A stretch of 64,000 nt of DNA from contig CAMUZI010000001.1 of assembly GCA_947165155.1 (NCBI GenBank), positions 51,428-115,427 on the forward strand, in the 5' to 3' direction. The stretch comes from an uncultured Clostridia bacterium (lineage in GTDB: Bacteria; Bacillota; Clostridia; Oscillospirales; Acutalibacteraceae). The position numbers were made by a program, and so were the translations under genes. Shown piece after piece: positions 20,447 to 31,012 of this stretch. How positions within the stretch are numbered: position 1 is the first letter of the stretch; each line of letters starts with the position of its first letter. The notes below the pieces were generated by a model. That model was not told where the DNA came from and did no database searches. It saw nothing but the letters and a program-made list of their open reading frames with translations.

Positions 20447-21018
20447 AACATTCTGGTTATAGATCCATAAACTGGTGAGGATATTCCTGCAGCATTTGCT
20501 TCGTCTGTATCTATGTGTGCTCTGAGTTTGAATCTCTCACTTATCCTTATTAAGGTCTGAGAAAACATCAAAGACCTATGTTCCGTTATTATTTCTAAGT
20601 TACATTCTTCACCATCTATAAATCCGCCTACTGTTGCATCTTCGGGCGACATGTGGATGTGTCTTTTTGCAACGATTATCCCCTGTTTTATATCCAACTG
20701 TCCACGAGGCCCCACAATAGTTCCACCAGGAGAATTTTCGATTTTCCCAGATTCTCTTATTGGAACATCTAGTTTCAATTTTCTAGAATCCGTCATCGAT
20801 ATCTCAATTTGAGTATCTTTTCTTTCTGGCCCTAGAATAGAAACCCCACAAATAGATTTTCCATTTAATTTCAAATCGATTTTTTCACTAGATAGAAACT
20901 GTCCAGGTTGCGATAATGCCCTTTTTAAAGTGAGTTTATAATTCTTTCCAAATAGTATATCTAAATCTCTTCTTGATAAGTGTGCATGACGCGCTGACGT
21001 TTCAACCAATACTTTCAA
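20443..21018 (-). CDS. pduL: Phosphate propanoyltransferase (PduL-type phosphotransacylase)
   Basis: SARHAHLSRRDLDILFG, GVSILGPERKDTQIEIS, AKRHIHMSPEDA, AHIDTDEANA. Confidence 0.93.
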   Translation of the reverse strand: MKVLVETSARHAHLSRRDLDILFGKNYKLTLKRALSQPGQFLSSEKIDLKLNGKSICGVSILGPERKDTQIEISMTDSRKLKLDVPIRESGKIENSPGGTIVGPRGQLDIKQGIIVAKRHIHMSPEDATVGGFIDGEECNLEIITEHRSLMFSQTLIRISERFKLRAHIDTDEANAAGISSPVYGSITRMF

Positions 21019-21340
21019 TTTATGCCCCCATAAAACAATAGAATATTGATAAAAGTATCATACTTATCACTCCGAGTAAAATAAACTTAAGTATGTGCCT
21101 TCCTATGTTGATGTAAAAATAAATCTTCATAGTGATATTTATTTCGATATAGAATAAGATATCACAAATAGGGACGTTAATAGAGATAAAATCGATAACA
21201 TGGGATCAATAATAGAAAAACTTATGAAAATAAAAAAGCTTATAAAACGGTATAATCGATATTACTCTATTTTTTGTTTTTTGGCTGATTATTCTACGTG
21301 CTCTGTAAAAATAACCAAATAAAAAATTGTGGAGGCTTCA

Positions 21341-22609
21341 TTGAATTACTTTAAATTAAGTAAAGAAGAACTATTGAGGGAAAAAACTCGTTTGGATGAA
21401 AAATATCTAGAAATAAAAGATAAAAAAATAAATTTAAACATGTCGAGAGGCAAACCTTCGATTGAACAGTTGAATTTATCAAATGAAATCTCTAAAAACA
21501 TCAATGATGATTTTATATACTCTGGGTTTGATATAAGAAACTACGGATGTTTAGAGGGGTTACCAGAGGCGAGGAAGATAATGTCAGATCTTATAGGGTG
21601 CCCTCCAGAAAATACAATTGTTTGTGGAAATTCAAGTCTTTCAATAATGCACGATACGATTTGTAATTTTTACGTGAAAGGAATAAATGGATGTAAACCA
21701 TGGTCTGAGCAGAAAGTAAAATTCTTATGTCCGTCTCCTGGATATGATCGCCACTTTTATATATGTGAATTTTTCAATATAGAGATGATACAAGTAAAAC
21801 TGAACGATGACGGGCCAGATATGGATACTGTTGAAAATTTAGTTTCTAAAGACGAATCAATAAAAGGGATATGGTGTGTTCCTAAGTATTCAAATCCAGA
21901 GGGTATAATATACTCTGATGAAACGGTAAGAAGACTTGCAAATTTAAGACCTCTTGCAAAAGATTTCAAGATTTTTTGGGATAATGCATATAGCGTTCAT
22001 GATTTGTACAACTATATCCCATTGACGAACATATTTGAGGAATGCAAAAAATCACATAACGAAAGTTTTCCAATCGCATATTGTTCTACCTCGAAGATAA
22101 CATTTGCGTCTGCTGGAATATCTGCAATTGGATGTCTTGGAGAAAACTTTGAGAGTATGAAAAAGTATTTTTCTACTAAGATCGTGTCGTTTGACAAATT
22201 CAATCAAGCTAGACATATAAAGTTTTTGAAGAATCTGCAGAACATAAAAGAACATATGAAAAAACAGGCATCAATTTTGAGGCCTAAATTTGAGTTGATT
22301 ATTGATAAATTTAAGAAAACTTTTTCAGACAACCCGATACTAAAATGGACTTCTCCAAAAGGAGGATACTTTATAAGTGTATACTCTCACGGAAGCGCCT
22401 CGAGAATTGAAAAGTTGTGCTCAGACTTGGGGTTGATTATCACACCTGCAGGAGCTTCTTATCCATACGGCAAGGATGTAGATGATTCGAATATAAGAAT
22501 TGCACCTTCTTATCCTTCTATTGATGAATTAAAAATGGCAATCGACATTTTTATACTTTGCGTAAAAATTTCGTCTATTGAAAAAATGTTAGGGAATCTA
22601 TCTCAATGA
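21341..22609 (+). CDS. PLP-dependent aminotransferase, aspartate aminotransferase-like
   Basis: LNMSRGKPSIEQL, GNSSLSIM, PKYSNPEG, TSKITFASAG; TTG start after GGAGG. Confidence 0.85.
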   Translation: MNYFKLSKEELLREKTRLDEKYLEIKDKKINLNMSRGKPSIEQLNLSNEISKNINDDFIYSGFDIRNYGCLEGLPEARKIMSDLIGCPPENTIVCGNSSLSIMHDTICNFYVKGINGCKPWSEQKVKFLCPSPGYDRHFYICEFFNIEMIQVKLNDDGPDMDTVENLVSKDESIKGIWCVPKYSNPEGIIYSDETVRRLANLRPLAKDFKIFWDNAYSVHDLYNYIPLTNIFEECKKSHNESFPIAYCSTSKITFASAGISAIGCLGENFESMKKYFSTKIVSFDKFNQARHIKFLKNLQNIKEHMKKQASILRPKFELIIDKFKKTFSDNPILKWTSPKGGYFISVYSHGSASRIEKLCSDLGLIITPAGASYPYGKDVDDSNIRIAPSYPSIDELKMAIDIFILCVKISSIEKMLGNLSQ

Positions 22610-23427
22610 TTTATATCAATAAAAAAACAATAATATTTTTTATTTTGGCTATTTTGGTTTCAGTGTCGTCATTCTTTATATTTGATTTTTTCAAAAAGAA
22701 AAAAGAAAAAAAGATGAATGAGATTAGAATTACCTTTCGAGAAGGAATGAATATTCACGAAGTTGGGAATCTTTTGGAGCTTAGAGGAATAATAAAGAAG
22801 AAAGATTTTTTCGAAGCATGTGATTCTCCTTTGCTGAAAGAGGAATTTACTTTTTTAAAAAATGAACCTAAAAATAAGTATTTTGCTCTCGAGGGATATT
22901 TATTTCCAGATACTTACGATTTCATAAAAGGTGAAGATCCGATTTTAGTAATAAGAAAGTTTCTGAATAATTTTAAATTGAAGATAAAAAACTTAAATAT
23001 TCCACGTGACTTCACTTTAGATCAGATATTAACAATTGCTTCAATTCTTGAGGCTGAAAGTAATATGAAATCAGGTAAAGATGTTGCATCGGTTATATAT
23101 AATAGATTGGAAACTTTAAAAACTAATGGAAAGAATAAATTTGGGGAGTATGGATTAAACTTTTTGCAACTCGATTCGACCGTCTATTATCCATACAGAT
23201 CCAAAGAAGAAGCACCTGCAAACTTCAAAAGTACATATAATACTTATGAAATCAAAGGATTTCCACCTGGCCCGATTTGTTCTCCCGGTATGAAATTCAT
23301 AAATGATGCAACGAATCCAAATAAAACTGATTATTTCTATTTTTGCAATGACAAAAATGGAGATATCTACTTTGCTAAAACATATAGTGAACATGTAAAA
23401 AATCTAAAAATGCTTGGAATAAAATAA
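22606..23427 (+). CDS. mltG: Endolytic transglycosylase MltG
   Basis: ALEGYLFPDTYDF, ASILEAES, VIYNRLE, LQLDSTVYY. Confidence 0.93.
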   Translation: MIYINKKTIIFFILAILVSVSSFFIFDFFKKKKEKKMNEIRITFREGMNIHEVGNLLELRGIIKKKDFFEACDSPLLKEEFTFLKNEPKNKYFALEGYLFPDTYDFIKGEDPILVIRKFLNNFKLKIKNLNIPRDFTLDQILTIASILEAESNMKSGKDVASVIYNRLETLKTNGKNKFGEYGLNFLQLDSTVYYPYRSKEEAPANFKSTYNTYEIKGFPPGPICSPGMKFINDATNPNKTDYFYFCNDKNGDIYFAKTYSEHVKNLKMLGIK

Positions 23428-23489
23428 TTTCATTGAAAGCGAGGTAGTTATGCACATTAATATCACGTCAGACTTACCAATGCGTGAAC

Positions 23490-24686
23490 TCACGATTTCT
23501 GCCCAAGATTATCTAACCATTCTTCTATTTTATTAACAAATTCATCAGCCTGTTTATCTGTAACTTGTGCAATTTCTTTCAAATGTTTCTGTCTGGCATC
23601 ATGATTGTAAAATTTATCCGGACCCAGTAGGCCTGAAAAATATTTAGTGTTTAAATCCTTAACTGCCAATTGCAAACTTTTTTCCTCTTTGATTGAAAAT
23701 TCAAACATGTAATTGAATATTGTCAAATAAAGATGCATGACATCAGTAAATGGGCAGACATGTGCACTTGCATCATTTTCTGTGTACTCATCCTTCATTG
23801 AAAAGCAATATCCGTTATCGAAAACCTTAATTCTAGGTTTATTATCTTCTGAACGTCCAATAAGAAGATTCTTACCTTTAAAATCTCCATGCCGGATACC
23901 TACTTTGGCATATGCTTTCCTGACCGTCAACAATTGTCTTACTACCTCAACAAAAAACTCTTTCTTCTCTTCTAAAGACATTTTGCTATAATCCCATTTA
24001 TATCCCTCAGCGAGTTCGTAAAGCACATAAAATGTGCCATTTACCGTATCATATGCAAGTGGTTTAGCAATGTATGGGCAATCTACATTCTTTAACTTCT
24101 CGCATGCCAATTTTTCAGATGCTTGTGGATCATTATAACCTTCCCCATAACACCCCTCCACTAATTTCAAAGCATAATTTTGACCATTTTCTGTCGAACA
24201 TCGATGAACCTTTCCTTGAACACCATCACCTAAAAATTTTCCAATTTTAACCTTATGGCCACCCACGTTGTAGGTTTCACCAGTTTTCAAATTGTAGACG
24301 CAATAAACACTGACAACTATCACAACAAAAGTTATAGGTAAACCAAATCCAAGCAAATACTTAACTGCTTCAGATTTCGACATGCTCCTGATCTCATTTA
24401 CATCTATACCTTCGCGTTTCAAAACAAAATCAATTTGTTTTTTACTATAATTTTTTCTGTTCCTGCGAAAAACTCCAAACCTGTCATCATAACCCTCGCA
24501 ATATCTCATATTCCCAAAATTGTTCCGTTCACGTCGAGCTATCCGATCTCTGGAGTTATAACTACCACTATACAAATTTAACCTGTTTAACATGTCAGAA
24601 TCAGCATAACGTTCGACAGCCTTACACGGAAGTTGAACAAAGTAAGGAAGTGTTAAAAAAAACGAAAGCAATTTTTTGAACTTCAT
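23490..24686 (-). CDS. Membrane-anchored protein kinase-like protein with N-terminal signal sequence
   Basis: MKFKKLLSFFLTLPYFVQLPCKA; TM GFGLPITFVVIVVSVYCVY; GDGVQGKV, YALKLVEG, HGDFKGKNLLIG, VFDNG; RBS GGGAGG. Confidence 0.8.
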   Translation of the reverse strand: MKFKKLLSFFLTLPYFVQLPCKAVERYADSDMLNRLNLYSGSYNSRDRIARRERNNFGNMRYCEGYDDRFGVFRRNRKNYSKKQIDFVLKREGIDVNEIRSMSKSEAVKYLLGFGLPITFVVIVVSVYCVYNLKTGETYNVGGHKVKIGKFLGDGVQGKVHRCSTENGQNYALKLVEGCYGEGYNDPQASEKLACEKLKNVDCPYIAKPLAYDTVNGTFYVLYELAEGYKWDYSKMSLEEKKEFFVEVVRQLLTVRKAYAKVGIRHGDFKGKNLLIGRSEDNKPRIKVFDNGYCFSMKDEYTENDASAHVCPFTDVMHLYLTIFNYMFEFSIKEEKSLQLAVKDLNTKYFSGLLGPDKFYNHDARQKHLKEIAQVTDKQADEFVNKIEEWLDNLGQKS

Positions 24687-24872
24687 AAGTACCTCCCAAA
24701 ACGAAATAAATCCCCTTATAACCAGCACTCGAGAAACTTTAAAAAGCACTCGAATGTGATCATAAACGATGTCTAAAAAAAAGTCAATACCTAGAACTCA
24801 AAAATCAATGATTCCCGCAATATTCTTTTATCTAAAGTTTTATTTATATTGTATAGCTTGCACGCAATTCAA

Positions 24873-25907
24873 TCACTTCAGTTTTATATACTGCGTTTTT
24901 GCAAACTTTATATCATTTCCCCAATATCCAAAACGATTTTTTCGATCACTCGTAATTAAATTACCATTGAGTTTGGATAATGTTTTAACACCACGTATCC
25001 TGTTGTGGGGCATACCATTCAACTGCAGCTTATTCCTACGCTTCATTATCACATTCATTTTAGAACTATTCATGGTCTTAGGATTAGCCTTAAACTCATT
25101 TCTTCCTCTCTTTTTACCCAAAAGTTTAATAAAAGCAAATGCCGCCGTACCGAGCATAAACCCACCACCAATTGTACCAACAACTATATAAGCCGTCTTA
25201 CCACCTTTCTTTACAGGTTTGAGTTGTTTTTTTTCAATTAACGATGACATCTCATGGTTTGACAAACCAAATTCGTTTTTTAATTCTTCTTTTGTAAGCA
25301 CTTTAGGATTACTATTTTCATACACTAACGATTCATTATTCGGCTGCTCCACTTTCGCAGCATCGAAGCAATCTGAAAAACATTTGCCAAAACATCCGTC
25401 ATTTACCTTTTTATCCATGAAACCTATCAAAAAAGCAGCACTGTTCCCCTCACCAATATAACCAAAAAAGCTACAAAGGGCTCTAGCAAAATTCAATAAA
25501 GTTTTATTTCCTTCCATTTCAGATTCTTTACCAACATCCTTTGTACTTACATTTGCTTTTCTCATACAGTAAACAAAATACGACAAGGATGCAATACTCT
25601 CATTTCCAATACTCATGGGATCAAAACTGTACTTAAGTTTAACTTCGTCACGCACAACATCATAACTAACAGAAAATACACGCGATTTAGCATCACTTTT
25701 TAAATGTATCATCATCTGATTCAAATCCAAGTTACCAAATTTTTCTCTCCAAGCTGCTATCTCATCATCAGTAACATCTACGGTATCATTTCCATCCTTG
25801 TATCGTATAACTGCCGTGGCTACATTGTTCAAAACGTTTAAATTTCCAAACATCACCGACGAACAAAGAATAGCACCTAATTTATTCCTCAACTTTCTAA
25901 TGTTCAT
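24873..25907 (-). CDS. Exported/membrane protein of unknown function (signal peptide, TM, basic tail)
   Basis: MNIRKLRNKLGAILCSSVMFGNLN; TM AYIVVGTIGGGFMLGTAAFAFIKLL; Arg/Lys-rich tail; RBS GAGGTG. Confidence 0.75.
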   Translation of the reverse strand: MNIRKLRNKLGAILCSSVMFGNLNVLNNVATAVIRYKDGNDTVDVTDDEIAAWREKFGNLDLNQMMIHLKSDAKSRVFSVSYDVVRDEVKLKYSFDPMSIGNESIASLSYFVYCMRKANVSTKDVGKESEMEGNKTLLNFARALCSFFGYIGEGNSAAFLIGFMDKKVNDGCFGKCFSDCFDAAKVEQPNNESLVYENSNPKVLTKEELKNEFGLSNHEMSSLIEKKQLKPVKKGGKTAYIVVGTIGGGFMLGTAAFAFIKLLGKKRGRNEFKANPKTMNSSKMNVIMKRRNKLQLNGMPHNRIRGVKTLSKLNGNLITSDRKNRFGYWGNDIKFAKTQYIKLK

Positions 25908-26004
25908 AAACAGCACCTCAAAAAATTAATAATCACAGTCTCCTAAACCGACACTCGAAAATTTATTATATACGATATCAAAGAAAAAGTCAATAGTTAT
26001 GGGG

Positions 26005-26620
26005 CCAAAGGCATTGGTATAAATTTAAAAATTGTAGATGTAACTATACTAGCGGAAAAAATGGTTATCCCGAAGATATAAAACAAAAAGCAATAAAATA
26101 TTACCTGGAGGTAGTAGGTTTAGAAGAATTGAAAGATTACTTCATGTTGGTCGTTTGTCCGTAACAAATTTGGTAAAGCAAGCTGCAGATGAAATACGTA
26201 AAATAGGGATATTTAACAATAAGAAAACGAATAGTTTAGAACTTGACGGAATGTGTGTGAATTTTAAAAAAAATATGGCTCTTAACAGCCGTAAATCGAG
26301 AGACTAGAAGACTTATTAGTTTTTTTGTATGCGATCGGCGGTTCTGAAAGCTTCGAGAAACTTTGTGAAAATATTTCGCATATTGAGGCTAAATTTTATG
26401 CTACAAATAAATTTCCAGCATACGACATTATTCCGCCAAACAAGCATCTGGGTAGATCTTATACTACTCAATGTTGAATGCACGAACCGTCTCTTTGCCA
26501 TTATCTTGCACGCTTTTCTCGCAAAACTTATTGCTGGTCTAAAAGTTTAAGTTTACTCCCTCTTATTGTTTTTGTACCGTGACTATTTCTCCTCTATGCA
26601 CTTTTAGTAGGTCTGCTTAG
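26005..26620 (+). pseudogene. Degraded IS1-family transposase
   Basis: Frame-broken KFKNCRCNYTSGKNGYPEDIKQKAIKYYLE ... ELDGMCVNFKKN ... YAIGGSESFEKLCENISHIEAKFYATNKF ... HYLARFSRKTYCWSK. Confidence 0.8.
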
Positions 26621-26689
26621 TATTGATTTTTTAAATTTTTCATGGTACAAATCATAAACTATGATTTATCTTCAGGAGGTACGCTGTGA

Positions 26690-27567
26690 GGAATAGCGTT
26701 GAGAAAGTTCTTTCTGTGTATTTAGCATTTGGAACGTTGTTCGGTAAATGTTTGGCAAATCCGCCAAAGTGAGGCGTGAAATTGAATGACAATGATATGT
26801 CTCATACGCTGAAGGGTAAAAAGACTTTATCGGGAAAATTTGTTGTTGAAGATTGTACTTTAAAGAACAGACAGAGGCTGTGCAACTGGTTGATTATGTT
26901 AACAGTGGTCATCGTGCTGTCCTTGCAGATAAGCAAATGAAAAATTTGGTTAATTATGTTAACTATTTAGTGGTAAACGGTGTAGTCCTTACACAAAGTG
27001 ACATTAGCAATTTTTTTATTTTTTCCATTTTTAATTCGAAAACTTTAGAGAACGCCAATGAACAACTTAGTAGCGATACTTTTAATAAAATCGTTCATTT
27101 GAATGGTCTATAGATGATTATGAAGAAGCAATTGAGAAATCCGACAAATTTTTTTATACATACTCGGATGTCTTTTGGGAGGTGGCGGGCTTGGGGTCTG
27201 CTTGCTTGTTTCACTATTCAGAACCATGAAATCTATATCCGAAAAAAAGGAATTTTTGGAATCTGAATCTTTGAAATCGAAGAAGTCTAATAGATCCAAA
27301 AAAACTAAAAGGTCGATAAGTCATAGAAATATAGTTGAAACTATTAAACTTGAAGACAAAGAATTAAAAAACTTAAACATAAAGAAATACTGGTTTTTAG
27401 TTGGTTCGATTTTAGGTAGTACCGTGTTTGTGTGTGGTAATGGTTTTTACGTTAACAGTAAGGTCATTTTGGGCGGAGCTGGCCCAAGGTTAGGACATAT
27501 ATGGTTTTTCATAAAACAAACTTGGACTAGTGTTTTTCGTATGATAAACCTTACCGCAAACAATTAG
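26690..27567 (+). pseudogene. Decayed exported/membrane protein gene
   Basis: RBS and signal-like N-terminus NSVEKVLSVYLAFGTLFGKCLA then multiple frame breaks; 27175-27567 keeps a basic linker and TM KKYWFLVGSILGSTVFVCG. Confidence 0.55.
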
Positions 27568-27643
27568 AAACATAATTCAGTTCATTATTCATTATGAATG
27601 CAAAAAAAGCCCCGGTATGCATCGGAGCTAATATTTTGGTTTT

Positions 27644-28003
27644 TCACTTACTAATATTATCCAAGTATTTTATCGCATCACCCACTGATTGATTGCCTTT
27701 GATGAAATAATTCCAAACGTCCCTATCAATTGCTATCGTATTGACGCTATTAGGAGTGTTTTTACTGATTTTAATCTGATAAGTCCCCAAATTCCACGAT
27801 GTTTTTTCCAAATTATCAAAAGCATCTTTTACGACAATGGTTATCTCACTGTTTTTCGCATTGAAGAAGATACCCTTTATATCCTTAACTTTAATCTTCG
27901 CGCAATTGGCAATTTGAGTAGAACAAACTGATGCAGTAGTAAATGTAAGGGCAGATAAAAGAATATGACGAGACTTCCTCCTACATGAAACTAAACCGAA
28001 CAT
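27644..28003 (-). CDS. Small exported protein of unknown function
   Basis: ATG 28003 after GGAGG; signal peptide RRKSRHILLSALTFTTASVCSTQIANCA. Confidence 0.65.
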   Translation of the reverse strand: MFGLVSCRRKSRHILLSALTFTTASVCSTQIANCAKIKVKDIKGIFFNAKNSEITIVVKDAFDNLEKTSWNLGTYQIKISKNTPNSVNTIAIDRDVWNYFIKGNQSVGDAIKYLDNISK

Positions 28004-28323
28004 GAAAAACCTCCACAAAATAAAATTTTTCCATCAAAGATGGCCAGCATATCGTGTAACAAAAGAAACTGAAAGTCAACATAAATCTTGTTATGATACT
28101 ACAAAAATAAATGATGGGAATTATTGCAGATGCATATAAATCACAAATTTCTTTTTTGTAAATAACATAATCTATTAAGTATTTTTCCAACGAAATTTTT
28201 TTGTATTTTGTTTTGTGATGCGTGTTTTTATAATGTCTACATGTTTTATCAAATACATTCGTTTTTTTATAATCAAAAAGATGCAAATTGTTAACCGTGT
28301 TGCTTTGAACAATTGTTACTTTA

Positions 28324-28471
28324 GGCATTGCTAAGAATAGATGGATAGATAAAGCAAAACAATTCGAGTACACCAGTTAAAAAAACAACAGAAATAAAGT
28401 AATCAGCATACCTTAATTTCTTCATTTTTCGTGTGATAGTTTCACGGTTTATATGCACTTTTAGCAATGCC
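28324..28471. mobile_element. MITE copy 5 (~148 bp)
   Basis: GGCATTGCTAAGAATAGATGG ... TATGCACTTTTAGCAATGCC; flanks TTACTTTA / TTATTTTA. Confidence 0.82.
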
Positions 28472-28654
28472 TTATTTTATGCATTTTTATATTTAGTTGA
28501 TATGCTACATGTTTTTGCTATGGCTTTATTTGGATACATTTTTTGCTGGTGAAATTACTAAATTGCATCTTAACTTGACTTTTTCCATTATATATTATAA
28601 CATCCAGTTGCAGCACGTTTGATCGTTGAATATTTTTTGTTGGGAGAGATGGTT

Positions 28655-28852
28655 ATGGCTATAGTTCCTAAAAGAAAGACTTCGAAGGCTAGAAGAGATA
28701 AGAGAAGGTCCAGTGTTTGGAAACTCGATGCTCCTACGCTTTCGAGGTGCAAACATTGTGGAAATTATTACTTGAGGCATCGTGTATGTGGTTCGTGTGG
28801 ATTTTATCGAGGACGTCAAGTTTTAGTTTCTAAAGACACTACAAATGTATAG
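28655..28852 (+). CDS. rpmF: 50S ribosomal protein L32
   Basis: AIVPKRKTSKARRDKRRS, CxxC...CGSCGFYRGRQV. Confidence 0.95.
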   Translation: MAIVPKRKTSKARRDKRRSSVWKLDAPTLSRCKHCGNYYLRHRVCGSCGFYRGRQVLVSKDTTNV

Positions 28853-30203
28853 TGATTTTGTAAAAGGTGCTCCTGTTATTTCTATAGTAGGGAGGACGAA
28901 TGTCGGGAAGTCTTCTCTGTTTAATAAGCTGGTAGGACGGCGCGTTTCGGTTGTGCACGATTCTGATGGTGTGACAAGAGATTGTGTTCGTTCTCATTGT
29001 GTGTGGAACGGGCGTGTTTTTAATTTAGTCGATTCTGGTGGTCTAGAATTTTGTTCTGATGATCTGATTTCCTCTAAAATAGAAGAACAGGTGGGGTTTG
29101 CTATAGATTCCTCTGATTTGATATTGTTTGTAGTTGATTCGCTAGTTGGGGTGATTCCTCTTGATTTAGAGATTTCTAAGATGCTCAGAATGAGGAGTAA
29201 GCCTGTCATAGTTTGTGTTAATAAATGTGATAAGACGAATGACAGAAGTTCTGTTTGCGATTTTTATTCTCTAGGTTTTGAAGATGTCGTTCCTGTTTCT
29301 TCAGTTCATGGGCACGGAACAGGTGATTTGTTGGATCTTATATCTGAGAAGATTCCTGAAAATGACTGCGAATCGATTGAAACCATAAAAGTTTCGATTG
29401 TGGGGAAGCCTAATGTCGGGAAGTCTTCTTTGGCAAACAGGTTGTGCGGTGAAAAATGTTCTATTGTTTCGGATATCGCGGGTACTACGCGTGATGCTGT
29501 GAATTCGACCATTTTTAGGGCAGATGGAACATGCTTTACATTGATAGATACTGCAGGGATTAGAAGAAAAAATAATTTGAAAGATGATATCGAGCGCTAT
29601 AGCAATTTTCGCTCTTACGATTCAGTTTCGCTGTGTGATGTGTGTTTAGTGGTGGTTGATGCATGTGACTGGGTTACTTCTCAAGATGCTAAAATTTGCG
29701 GAATTTCAAAAAATTATTTCAAACCTTGTATAGTATTAGTGAACAAATGGGATAAGTTGGAATCAGATTCTGATAACGTTTTGAAGTTTAACAAAAAAAT
29801 AAGAGAGTTTTTAAAATTTGTATCTTATGCGAAGATCATGTACGTGTCTGCGAGAACAGGACGAAATTGTGGCAAAATTCTGGATGCTGTCAAACAAGTT
29901 TATGAAAATTCCAAAAGAAGAGTTCCGACTAGTTTGTTGAATTCCTTTTTGAAAGGTGCATTGATGAGGGTTCCACCACCTTCTAAAAATGATAAACAGC
30001 TAAAAATTTATTATGTAACGCAGAGTGGTGTTGTACCTCCTACTTTCGTGTTTTTCGTAAACAGTTCTAAGCTTTTTCATTTTTCGTATGAGCGCTATTT
30101 GGAGAATCGTTTGCGTGAGGAATTTGATTTTTCAGGTGTTTGTTTGAAGTTTGTCGTAAAATCAAAACTGGATATAGCAAATAAATATTTTGGTAATCAA
30201 TAG
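28845..30203 (+). CDS. der: GTPase Der (tandem G domains)
   Basis: GRTNVGKSSLFNKL, GKPNVGKSSLANRL, NKCD, NKWDKL. Confidence 0.96.
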   Translation: MYSDFVKGAPVISIVGRTNVGKSSLFNKLVGRRVSVVHDSDGVTRDCVRSHCVWNGRVFNLVDSGGLEFCSDDLISSKIEEQVGFAIDSSDLILFVVDSLVGVIPLDLEISKMLRMRSKPVIVCVNKCDKTNDRSSVCDFYSLGFEDVVPVSSVHGHGTGDLLDLISEKIPENDCESIETIKVSIVGKPNVGKSSLANRLCGEKCSIVSDIAGTTRDAVNSTIFRADGTCFTLIDTAGIRRKNNLKDDIERYSNFRSYDSVSLCDVCLVVVDACDWVTSQDAKICGISKNYFKPCIVLVNKWDKLESDSDNVLKFNKKIREFLKFVSYAKIMYVSARTGRNCGKILDAVKQVYENSKRRVPTSLLNSFLKGALMRVPPPSKNDKQLKIYYVTQSGVVPPTFVFFVNSSKLFHFSYERYLENRLREEFDFSGVCLKFVVKSKLDIANKYFGNQ

Positions 30204-30364
30204 ATGAGAATACATTTTGTGGGTAGTAAGTTTTCCGTTTGTGTTGTGGTTGTTTCATGAACGGTGTTGGGTTTGGTAAAATGTTCGGTAGGTACGGTTT
30301 TTTTGAACACCACGAATTTGTAATGTTTGTACTTATTTAAAAAAATGTCAAGAGGATGTATTTT
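30204..30364 (+). repeat. Degenerate duplication of the der/NUDIX junction (~146-bp period)
   Basis: GGTAGTAAGTTTTCCGTTTGTGTTGTGGTTGTTTCA (ends 30257) aligns with AATAATAAATTTCCTGTTCACATTGTAGCTGTTTCA (ends 30403). Confidence 0.6.
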
Positions 30365-30850
30365 ATGAATAATAAATTTCCTGTTCACATTGTAGCTGTT
30401 TCAGGAATAGTTTTGGATAAGGGAAACAAAGTACTTATGGTTAAACATAATCGATATGGATGGGTATTTCCGGGCGGTCAGGTTGAAGAAGGTGAAGATT
30501 TAATTAACGCACTTAAAAGAGAAGTCTTAGAAGAAACAGGAATTGAAATCCACGTTGGAGAACTGTTTTGTGTATCATCAAGTATAAATAAACATAAGGG
30601 GTATAACGGATTTGAAGAAATACCTACTAAGGTGATTTTTGATTTTATTTGTCGAAGAGATGGTGGAAAGTTGAGATCATCGGAAGAAAATTCGAAATCT
30701 ATATTTGTTGAAAAAGGTAAGGCTTTTTCTTTAATAGACAGTTCTTCATATAAACAAAGATTTCAAACTTTCTTTGACTATTGTGGTAGGCCTATTTTTT
30801 TGAGTTATGTATCTAGCCCTTTTAGATTGGATATGAAAACATTGATATGA
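30365..30850 (+). CDS. NUDIX hydrolase
   Basis: GGQVEEGEDLINALKREVLEETGI NUDIX box. Confidence 0.93.
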   Translation: MNNKFPVHIVAVSGIVLDKGNKVLMVKHNRYGWVFPGGQVEEGEDLINALKREVLEETGIEIHVGELFCVSSSINKHKGYNGFEEIPTKVIFDFICRRDGGKLRSSEENSKSIFVEKGKAFSLIDSSSYKQRFQTFFDYCGRPIFLSYVSSPFRLDMKTLI

Positions 30851-30869
30851 TAGTGATATTTAGCATGAG

Positions 30870-31012
30870 GACATTACTAAAAGTAGATGGAAATCCTGAA
30901 ACTGTCACTCGAAAAACAAAAGAATAAAGTCTTCTGGTTACTTTATTTCTACTGCTTTTTTCAGTATTGTACTCGAATCATTTTGTTTTATCTATCTGTT
31001 TTTAGAAATGCC
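30870..31012. mobile_element. MITE copy 6 (~143 bp, opposite orientation)
   Basis: GACATTACTAAAAGTAGATGG ... CTATCTGTTTTTAGAAATGCC; internal sequence is the reverse complement of the other copies. Confidence 0.82.

Noticed and set aside
24769-25461. Plus-strand ORFs at 24769-25191, 25005-25241 and 25219-25461
   Set aside because: Antisense to the better-supported exported protein 24873-25907; no RBS or family evidence.
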